Assembly: GCA_002077065.1 (NCBI GenBank)
Contig: NAJO01000003.1
Span: forward strand, 310,001 to 374,000
Source of the DNA: Cryoendolithus antarcticus
Lineage: Eukaryota; Ascomycota; Dothideomycetes; Cladosporiales; Cladosporiaceae
DNA: 64,000 bases
Direction: 5' to 3'
Made by a program: the position numbers and the translations under genes. The notes below the pieces were generated by a model. The model was given only the letters and a program-made list of their open reading frames with translations, was not told where the DNA came from and made no database searches. Of this stretch, positions 42,590 through 51,221 are shown one piece after another. Position 1 is the stretch's first letter; the number at the start of each line of letters is the position of its first letter.

Positions 42590-43873
42590 TCACGCCAAAG
42601 CCAGCTCCTTCGACTTCGAATGCCCCTTGAACAGCATCCTCAACCCACTCGGCTCCTTCTCCTTCTCCTTCTTGACCTTCACCTTCCTCTTCCCCGACGA
42701 CTCGCTCCCAACCTCGCTCCCCTTCTCCTTCTTCTTGCTCTTCCTACTCTTCTTACTGACGCTACTCTTTAAATCACCCTCCCTCAGCTTCCCTTCCTCG
42801 ATCAATGTCCGTCCAGCGACAGGTGTCACAAACTCCCCGTCTACACTGGTCCCTACACTCTCCGCCTCGATCCCTCTACGCCAAAGCTCGATCCTGTCGA
42901 TCTCGCGCAGCTCGTCCACGCTTTCAGCTGGGGATGAGGGCTCGCCTGCTCCGATGAGGCGGGAGCTCTCTTTCCGCGCTTGGATCTTCTTAATGATCTT
43001 GTAGCCGCCGAAGGCGATAATTGTCACGCCGACGCCGACACCGGCTGCGATGGCGAACTGAGGGGACGCCAACAGGGCGATGATCGCGGGAAAGCTGCCT
43101 TTCATCGCCATCAACGCGCCAGGTGCTAGCTTCGTAGCGAGGTTCGATATCTCGGCAAGGGTCAGCGCAACTGCGGCGAGCGCGTCGGGGTTCTTCTGCA
43201 AGTTGTCGATGGTCGCTACTGCAGAATGCTGCAGGCAATTGCACTCTTCGAGCAAGCGCTGGAGTGCGGTCATCTTCTCACGAATCTCGAGCGCAGCATC
43301 ATTACGTCGCTCCGGGAGAGGTGGCGGTAGATAGCCGTACGCAAGATCAATGTCGATGTCATCAAGACTTGCACTGCGCGTAGGCGTTCTGGGTCGGGTG
43401 TGCTCGTGAAGTTCTAGACCACTCGTATGGCGGCGGACGAGCTCGCCTGCGCGCGGCTCGGCGGTCGAGATACGACCGCTTGAATCGAAGCGGAGGGGCG
43501 AGGGTCTGCTGCTGGATTCTCGAGATCTGGGTGAGGGAGCATCATTGGTGTAAAAGCTGTCGCTGTAGCCGCGCTCAATGGGCGGACGATCGTGGTGAGG
43601 TACTGGCTTCCGCCGGATTCTTTGCGTGCTGTCTTCGCTTCCTCGCATAGAGCTTGCTCGAGAGTCGCCGTCAGCGATGGTGAGAACTTCGGCTCTCCGC
43701 TCAAGTTGCCACTCGGCTTCCAACTGCTCATGCTTTCTCACTCGCTCGGCCTTCAACTCGGCCTTTCGCTCAGCATAAGCGCCTTTCGCTTCCTTGAAGA
43801 CATTGACTAGAGTCTTTGATGTCTTCACGACCTTGCCAGACTGGTTGACGATAGTGATGACTTGAGCCACCAT
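42590..43873 (-). CDS. Uncharacterised membrane-anchored fungal protein
   Basis: Single exon, 427 residues. The N-terminal 60 residues are helical and basic (VNVFKEAKGAYAERKAELKA). Residues about 65-190 are disordered and rich in Ser, Arg and Pro. A helical block (residues 190-250: EIREKMTALQRLLEECNCLQ, then LTLAEISNLATKLAPGALMA) leads into one strong hydrophobic region at about 259-292 (FPAIIALLASPQFAIAAGVG, VGVTIIAFGGYKII), immediately followed by Lys and Arg. The C-terminal 100 residues are extremely Lys/Ser/Glu-rich. The layout suggests a protein anchored by a helical hairpin or single span, with charged domains on the cytosolic side. I do not recognise a named family; the core block looks conserved rather than random. 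Confidence 0.65.
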   Translation of the reverse strand: MVAQVITIVNQSGKVVKTSKTLVNVFKEAKGAYAERKAELKAERVRKHEQLEAEWQLERRAEVLTIADGDSRASSMRGSEDSTQRIRRKPVPHHDRPPIERGYSDSFYTNDAPSPRSRESSSRPSPLRFDSSGRISTAEPRAGELVRRHTSGLELHEHTRPRTPTRSASLDDIDIDLAYGYLPPPLPERRNDAALEIREKMTALQRLLEECNCLQHSAVATIDNLQKNPDALAAVALTLAEISNLATKLAPGALMAMKGSFPAIIALLASPQFAIAAGVGVGVTIIAFGGYKIIKKIQARKESSRLIGAGEPSSPAESVDELREIDRIELWRRGIEAESVGTSVDGEFVTPVAGRTLIEEGKLREGDLKSSVSKKSRKSKKKEKGSEVGSESSGKRKVKVKKEKEKEPSGLRMLFKGHSKSKELALA

Positions 43874-44856
43874 AGTGTCCTGTTTGAGAGTTTAGGGACG
43901 GAAAGTCTTGGGCTTGACCTGCAAGCTTGTCGTGGAAAAGGATGGGAGGGTGGTGTACAGTTGACGTCAACAGTCAACGTGTCCTGTAAGACCCAGTCAA
44001 CAACACATGGCGGGCTAACAGAGCTTCTTTGTTGGTCTCCAGACAAGGCTTTGATTGAGCCGCTGTGTACTATAATGCTTTGTTCAGCAACAAAGCGGCC
44101 AGAGTACAGTCTCACAAGTCGCTCGACCTCAAGCCAGTGGATTCGACGTATCGATGCGCCGGGCTGTCAATTGACCAGAAGTCGGATTACGATTGTCTGC
44201 TTCCGAGAGGCGCCTAGTGATGATCCAGGGATGCAGCTAGGACAGGTCTGCAGTGAATAGATTGAGACGTGGAGTCCCGACGAAGGATTCCGCTTCGTAG
44301 TTCGCTATGCGCTGTAGTCCAGATGTCAACTTGCGAATGGTCTCTGGTTGGGCGCCAACAGTGGACAAACGTGAGTGGTCGGGGATGGCGGCTGAAGGAG
44401 ACACTCGTGAGGCAATGAATTGGAGGTGAGGAATAATAGGAAAGAAAGTCAACTCAGGGATAGTACTATTTATTGCTGCAGACCAACGTAGGTTCGGTAG
44501 ACCTCTAGACTGGCCGATTGCACCAGCCCAGGACGGTGAGCTGGCTCTCACATGCGTGGTGACATCACGGCGAAGTTGTGGCTGTGCAATGGAGGCTTGT
44601 GGCTGCGTATTTGTCGTCCCTGTCGCATCGGCATACCTGTTCCTCTCCTGCCACAGCGAGAACGATAGAGCATTCGCAGGCTCTCACAAGAGTCCCTTGG
44701 ACCAAGCACACGGGGGACGAGTTGATGTCAAAGCGGTGGGCGTGAAGGTAAGGTTGGACATTGCATATGATCTCGGAAGTCACGCCCCACCAAACTTCAC
44801 TTACATAGGTACAGACCCTCAATTCTCGAGCAAAAGTCTCTCATTGCAATAACTCC
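43874..44856. promoter_or_regulatory. Divergent intergenic region (membrane-protein gene and MET22)
   Basis: About 980 bases between divergent starts. Short frames on both strands (43862-44260 on +, 44551-44237 on -) lack recognisable domains. Near 43963-43984 the short motif GTCAAC/GTTGAC recurs in both orientations (ttgacgtcaacagtcaacgtg); the core TGACGTCA at 43963-43970 is a perfect palindromic CRE/bZIP-type site. It lies about 90 bases upstream of the - strand ATG. Confidence 0.45.
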
Positions 44857-46083
44857 ATGCCACGGAATCCATTGACCCGTCCAGACGTTCTCATTTTCCT
44901 TTTAGTCCTGGCGCTGTCCATTACACTCGCAGCACTCCCTCGTCTCCGTGTCTTCACGGCCCAGATCGCTACATACACTTCCCTCCTCACGTCACAGCGC
45001 AGCATGGCTACCTCGAACTACAGCAGAGAGCTCGACATCGCGCTTCTGGCAGTTCAGCGAGCTACGCTTCTTACGAAGAGCGTCTTTCACTCTCATGCCA
45101 AAGGCACACTGAACAAGAGTGACGCAAGCCCAGTCACTATTGGCGACTTCGGCGCACAAGCATTGATCATCTCAGCGCTGCAACACAACTTTCCCGAGGA
45201 TGAGATAGTAGCAGAGGAGGAAGCAAAAGATCTCCGTGAGAACACACAGCTGCGCGATACAGTATGGAATCTAGTGAAAGACACAATCCTCCCACATGAG
45301 CAGAGTCAATCAGCGTTGGGAGGTTCTTTACCAAGCGCAGAGCGCATGCTCGACATCATTGACAAAGGCGACAGCAAAGGCGGCGCAAAAGGGCGGATAT
45401 GGGCTATCGATCCGATCGACGGGACGAAAGGCTTCCTCCGAGGAGGCCAGTACGCAGTCTGCCTTGCTCTCATGGTAGACGGCGACGTCAAAGTCGGCGT
45501 GCTCGGTTGCCCAAACCTGCCTGTCTCAGACTCGGAGCCGCTGAGCGAGAACATCGGTGCCGATGCTACGGACGACGAGCGCAAGGGCGTGTTGTTCTCA
45601 GCTGTACAGGGGCAAGGCGCACACAGCCGGCCAATGAGCACAGGGAAATTGGCAGAGGGGCAGAGCATACACATGAGCCCGCTGTCGAATGTCAGTGATG
45701 CGACGTTTTGCGAGAGTGTGGAGGCTGCGCATAGTAGCCAAGGTGATGCTGCGAATATCGCGAAGAAGCTCGGGATCACGAAGCCTTCGGTACGGATGGA
45801 TTCGCAGGCGAAGTACGGCAGTATTGCACGTGGAGCTGGGGACTTGTATCTGAGGCTGCCTGTACGAGCGGACTATGTGGAGAAGATTTGGGATCATGCG
45901 GCTGGTGATCTGATTGTGAGGGAAGCTGGGGGTGAGGTGACGGATGCAGAGAGCAACAGGCTAGACTTCAGTCATGGGAGGACGTTGCTGAGGAATAAGG
46001 GCGTCATTGCTGCACCGAAGAGCGTGCATGGGAAGGTTATTGAGGTTGTGAAGGAGGTGCTGGGGAGTAAGTCGAAAGTATGA
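44857..46083 (+). CDS. MET22: 3'(2'),5'-bisphosphate nucleotidase Met22/Hal2
   Basis: Single exon. From the ATG at 44857 the product has 408 residues; from the ATG at 45004 it has 359, the usual size. The core begins at SRELDIALLAVQRATLLTKS. Metal-binding motifs are EDEIVAEEEA (about residue 110), WAIDPIDGTKGFLRGG (about residue 185, the DPIDGT lithium-sensitive phosphatase signature) and IWDHAAGDLIVREAGG near the C-terminus. The enzyme removes the 3' phosphate from PAP and PAPS, relieving PAP toxicity during sulfate assimilation, and is the classical target of lithium and sodium. The longer form adds a hydrophobic stretch (VLIFLLVLALSITLAALPRL) that could be a signal anchor or mitochondrial sequence. 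KAP123 follows 218 bases downstream on the same strand. Confidence 0.94.
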   Translation: MPRNPLTRPDVLIFLLVLALSITLAALPRLRVFTAQIATYTSLLTSQRSMATSNYSRELDIALLAVQRATLLTKSVFHSHAKGTLNKSDASPVTIGDFGAQALIISALQHNFPEDEIVAEEEAKDLRENTQLRDTVWNLVKDTILPHEQSQSALGGSLPSAERMLDIIDKGDSKGGAKGRIWAIDPIDGTKGFLRGGQYAVCLALMVDGDVKVGVLGCPNLPVSDSEPLSENIGADATDDERKGVLFSAVQGQGAHSRPMSTGKLAEGQSIHMSPLSNVSDATFCESVEAAHSSQGDAANIAKKLGITKPSVRMDSQAKYGSIARGAGDLYLRLPVRADYVEKIWDHAAGDLIVREAGGEVTDAESNRLDFSHGRTLLRNKGVIAAPKSVHGKVIEVVKEVLGSKSKV

Positions 46084-46301
46084 GCAGTACATAAACCAAT
46101 GCATGGCCTACCTTCGATCCTGTCGAACTTCCAGTAGTGATTCTTTCCACCAGGCATGATGTAATGCCTCAGGCGAAAATTTCCGATCTGATAAGCCTCG
46201 TCGAGAAACTTTCGCAAGTAAATTGTGTCTCTTCCTCTGCTTCACCAAGACCTCTTCCACCTGCTAATTTCTGCTTGAGTATTATTCAAACCTCAAGCAA
46301 G

Positions 46302-49300
46302 ATGGACGAGCAAGAATTCGTCTCGCTGCTGCAGGCGCTCCTACTGCCTGACACCGAGAAGGTCAAGGCCGCCACAAGTCGCCTGAACAAGAATTACTAC
46401 TCGGACCCTCGATCCCTCATTGCACTCATTCACATCCTGATTGCCCAGTCAGAGACTCAGATACGGCAACTGGCGTCGATCGAGGCGCGGAAGCTGGTGC
46501 AGAAGCACTGGACAAAGATCCCCGAGGACCAGAAGCCTCAGCTCAGGCAGACTCTCCTACAAAGCACGATTGACGAGGAGCAACAGCTCGCAAGACACAG
46601 CAAGGCACGTGTGATCGCTGAGATTGCCAAGATCGACCTCGAGGATGGTCAGTGGGCGGATCTGCCAGGCATCTTGAATAATGCGGCGACCAGTGGGAAT
46701 GTCAGACACCGTGAGGTGGGGGTGTACATCATCTACACCCTGCTCGAGGCTTCTCCAGACATGTTCCAGGATAACATGACAGCGATGCTGGTCTTGTTTA
46801 ATCGCACGATCCAGGACCCGGAGTCAGTGGAGGTGAGAGTGAATACAATGCTAGCCCTCTCTGAGCTGGCTATGGTGCTCGACACCGAGGAGGACCAGGA
46901 GAGCTTGAAGAGCTTCCAGAGCACGATCCCGCACATGGTCAAGGTGCTGCAACAGGCGATCAAGGACAACGATGAGGAGCACTCTATGCAGGCGTTCGAT
47001 GTATTCAACAGGCTGTTGTCCTATGAGTCGGCTTTCCTGAACGCCCACTTCGGCGACTTGCTGCAGCTGTTCATGCAGATCGCCTCGAACGTGGAGCTCG
47101 ATGATGATGCTCGGAGTCAGGCACTCGCTTTCCTCATGCAGGCTGTGCGCTTCCGCAAACTGAAGGTGCAGAGTTTGAAGGTCGGCGAGGCGATGACGAA
47201 GATGTGTTTGCAGATTGTCACTGAGCTTGGGGAGACAAGCGCCGAGGACGAGGATGTGACGCCGGCACGTAGCGCTTTGGGATTGCTCGACATTCTCTCG
47301 GAGTCTCTGCCGCCAAGCCAAGTCGCTGTTCCTCTACTACAAGCGATTGGACCCTACGTTCAGCATCAAGATCCGGACTACCGCCGCGCTGGCATTCTTG
47401 CACTCGGCATGTGTGTTGAGGGCGCACCCGACTTCATCGCCACCCAGCTACACGAGATCATGCCCCTAGTCCTGCATCTCCTCGAGGATCAGTCTGTACG
47501 GGTACGCAGTGCTGCCCTCAACGGTGTCTCACGCCTCGCCGACGACTTGGCCGACGATATGGGCCGCGAACACGCACGCCTCATCCCAGCGCTCGTCAAG
47601 AACTTCGATCTTGCCCTGAGTGGCATGCGCAGTACCCAAGCAGGGTCGGACGACTACGAAGAGAACGTCAGCATCCTCAAGGCTAGCTGCATGGCCGTTG
47701 ACTCGCTCATCGAGGGTCTTGAGCCGAATGATGCTGCACAATATGTTAACGAGCTTGTTCCTCGCTTCAGCGCACTTTTCGGACACGACGACCACAAGGT
47801 GCAAATGGCTGCTGTGTCCGCGGTCGGCTCGATTGCATCTGCCTCCGAGAACGCCTTCCAGCCATATTTCGAAAAGACCATGCAGAGTTTGGGCCGATAC
47901 ATTAGCATTAAGGAGTCTGAGGAGGAGCTCGAGCTCCGTGGCATGGTCATCGATTCGCTCGGCAAGATCGCCAGTGCTGTCGGTGCTGAGGCATTCCAGC
48001 AGTTCGTTGAGCCACTTATGCGTGCCAGTGTGGAGGGTTTGCAGCTTGACAATCAGCGACTCAAAGAGACAAGCTACATACTGTGGTCCACCCTTGCTCG
48101 CGTGTACGAAGAGAACTTCGCACCCTTCCTCGAGGGAGTGGCGCAAGCTTTGTTTGCCAGCATCGAGCAGGACGAAGTCGACTCTGAGGTCAATCTCGGA
48201 GCTGAGGCTTCAGACCTCATCGGTCAAGAGATCACAATCGCTGGTCGCAAGATCAAGGTCGCAGGTGCTGGTGGTGTGAACGAAGGCGATGATGAGGATG
48301 GCATCGTCGAGATGGACGGTGACGACGATGATGACTCGGATGACTGGGACGACCTTGGTGGCATCTCTGCCGTTGCCATGGAGAAGGAGATCGCCGTCGA
48401 GGTGATGGGAGATGTACTGACGCACACGAAGTCGAAGTACCTCCCATATATGCAGAAGACGATCGAATTGACTGTGCCTCTACTCGAGCACACTTTCGAA
48501 GGCGTACGGAAGTCGGCCGTTAGTACCGTCTGGCGCGCATATGCATGCATCTTCGGTCTTGCAGAGGATCAGGGCATGCAGAAGTGGCAGGCTGGTCTTC
48601 CACTGAAGGTCGCCCCGACGGAGGATCTCAAGAAGCTTGGGGACGTTGTCATGAAGGGCACACTCCTGTTGTGGGAGGACGAGATGGACAGGTACGTTGA
48701 AACGCTCCCCTCCACTCCATGCACTACTATGATGAATACTCTAAACCATCCACAAAATTATATGCTTCGGCAAATGCTGCGAACCTTAGAGGCTGTTCCT
48801 GACCTACAACCCTTACTGCACGATTACACTGAAAGCACGGAGAGGCGATGCTGACTTCTCTGCAGAGCCACGGTCACAGAGGTGAACCGCAACGTCGCAG
48901 CTACACTCAAGCTGTGTGGCCCAGCCATCCTCTCCCCCGAAGGCAACGCTTCAGTCTCGACCTACGTCGAGCAAATCACCGCACGTCTAGTCTTGATCCT
49001 TCAACGCAATCACCCATGTCAGAAGGATGAGGACGACCTTGACGAGACCGAGATTCAGGACGAAGAAACCAACGAGTACGACTGGCTGGTCATCGAGACT
49101 GCCCTCGAAGTCGTCGCTGCTCTCGCCACAGCTCTCGGCGATCAATTTGGGACACTATGGAAGATCTTCGAGACGCACATCTACAAGTTCGCCTCTTCTC
49201 AGGAGCGCTTCGAGCGCTCGGCCGCGATAGGAACAATGGCCGACTGCATCGAGGCGATGGGTAGCGCTTGCACGCCCTACACGAAGAGGATGCTGAGTAT

Positions 49301-49817
49301 CATACTCAAGAGGCTGAGAGACGAGGATCCAGAGACGAAGAGCAATGCTGCGTTCGGTGCAGGTCTGCTCTGCCTCAATAGCAAGGACGTGAAGGAGCTG
49401 CAGCCCGCTTACCCTACCATCCTCTCCCTCCTCGAGCCCATGCTCGATACCTCACCCAAGGCCTCCGGCCCCGCCTCCGGCCCCGCCTCCGCCGAAGCAG
49501 AAGCCCGCGCTCGCCTAGTCGACAACGCTGCTGGCTGCGTGGCGCGCATGATCTCCGCTGCGCCGCAAGGCGTTCCGCTACCGCAAGTCTTACCGAGACT
49601 CGTAAGCTTGTTGCCGCTGGAGAACGATTTCCGCGAGAACGAGCCTGTGTTCGAGATGCTGATCAAGCTGTATCAGGCGCAGGAGCCTACGGCTATGGGC
49701 CTGAAGAAGGAGGTGTTGCCTGTGCTGCAGAAGGTCTGTGGGCCGCCGGAGGAGCAGGTTAGTGAGGGGTTGAGGGAGAAGTTGGTGCAGCTGGGTGGTT
49801 TTTTGAGTGGGCAATGA
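46302..49817 (+). CDS. KAP123: Importin subunit beta-4, karyopherin Kap123
   Basis: Two exons, 46302-48691 and 48866-49817, with a 174-nt intron (GTACGT donor, CTGCAG acceptor), closing in frame to 1,113 residues, the expected length. The start MDEQEFVSLLQALLLPDTEK is the typical family N-terminus; the open frame continues upstream but is probably leader. HEAT repeats run throughout, for example SLIALIHILIAQSETQIRQL, VQKHWTKIPEDQKPQLRQ, DQSVRVRSAALNGVSRLADD and DDHKVQMAAVSAVGSIASA. An acidic loop is at about residues 660-690 (DGDDDDDSDDWDDLGG). A short tandem repeat (12-bp unit, 49461-49490) encodes ASGPASGPAS near residue 995. Kap123 imports ribosomal proteins and histones H3/H4 through the nuclear pore. 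Confidence 0.94.
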
Positions 49818-51221
49818 TCGAGTGACTGATGGGGACGATGTTGCATTGTTCTGCGCTGCATGAAAGCTCGTGGACGAAGGGGCGGAGATGAGAGATAATA
49901 CCCGGGCACGGCATGAGACATGGCATAGACGGCGAAGCATCGCACTCGGCGTATCCCTGCTGGGTCATTTCCTCTGCTACAGTACTCCAAAGCACTTCAA
50001 CCTGCTCAGCCCTTCCCCGCCACCCAGAGAAGATTTCGCGAGCACTTCCACCTCGCTTCCACGCCTTACCACTCTCTCCAACCTCACCCCACCCCTCGTG
50101 TAACCCCGATCCCCCACCTCCACTTCACCCCTGCCCTCTGCCCAGCCCCACGGTTACACAAACCTCCCCTCCCCTCCCCGTCCCCGGTCCCTGCGACCCA
50201 GAATTTCGTAGCCTCACACAGCATACTGCATCTTCCCACCAACCCGGTCGTCGTATGCAGCCAGCCACGCGAGCTGCTGCGCCGGCGTCATGCCACTAAC
50301 ACGCCACGCGCCACGCTGATACAGCAGTAAATGGGCGTTGTGCATGTTGTGAACGTTACAGTGTGACTGAGGTGTCAGAAGCGGGTGGTTGCAGAGTGTG
50401 GCGGGCTCGTCCGGTGGAGGAGCGCTATACGTGCAATGTAAGTGGAGGACTTTTGTGGTGCCAGTGGATGCAGTACGCAAAACCGGGTCCGCGAAGGGGA
50501 AGTGATAGGATTGGAGCTTCTCTGAGACGTAGGGGTGCATGCATAGTAGTATCCACCATGACGACGGCGGGGTGAGGCGGTGTGCAGGTGCCCGTTGGCA
50601 GCCGTTGTTGGAGCTGGTGGCTCTAGGTAATGTCGTCGTGTGGACATTTGCAGTAGCTGCACCCAAGTATGGCCTTTTCGCGGCGATATATTGACGTGCA
50701 TAGAGGCTGCAGAGCAGAAGTCGTGCCGGCGGATTAGCGCGGGTTAGTGGCCTCGGAGATGAGTCCTGTAGCTGCTGTCAACTATTGGTCACTCTTGGTT
50801 GTGGTGATGAACCTTTCAGGTATGCGTAAAGAGCTGAAAGGAGAATGAGCAGTGATAGATGATCTCTGTACAAAGGCTCTTCGTAGTTGTACAGCTTTGA
50901 TTTGCACACATTCCCAGCTCTTGCTGTTACAATCAAGGGCTCTCGGTGGCCACTGTTCCTCCCCGTTTCCCTTCTCTTCCATCTATTCAAGCGAGTGTGG
51001 TCCAGCTCATCTGTACAAAGGACACACACCTTCAACCTGACCATCTCCTCGCAAAATCTGCGTTGGTATCGTCGTTCTCGCCCACCCGTATCTGAAACAA
51101 ATTTCTCTTTCCCGTATGTCGCCGAAGCCATGAACGCCGTACTACCCAAAACGTTCAAACAACGCAAACTTTCCTAAAGCCGAAGTCGTAAAGATTGCTG
51201 TACATAGTAACACGGCCACGC
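49818..51221. other. 1.4-kb convergent intergenic region with C-rich tract
   Basis: Lies between two convergent stop codons (KAP123 on +, the MOCOS-like gene on -), so no promoter is expected. Nevertheless 49990-50210 is extremely C- and CT-rich on the + strand and contains a G-quadruplex-type motif on the - strand (separate entry). Frames such as 50666-50214 (-, 150 codons) and 50887-51177 (+, 96 codons) have no recognisable domain. A non-coding transcript or small gene cannot be excluded. Confidence 0.4.
50166..50185 (-). promoter_or_regulatory. G-quadruplex-type motif
   Basis: The + strand has four CCCC runs at 50166-50169, 50171-50174, 50176-50179 and 50182-50185, so the - strand reads as four GGGG runs with loops of 2, 1 and 1 bases. 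Runs of four G with such short loops are predicted to form very stable quadruplexes. It sits in a CT-rich stretch between two convergent genes. Confidence 0.6.

Noticed and set aside
46137..46301. N-terminal extension of Kap123
   Set aside because: The frame is open, but family members start at the MDEQEF position and the upstream part has leader-like composition.
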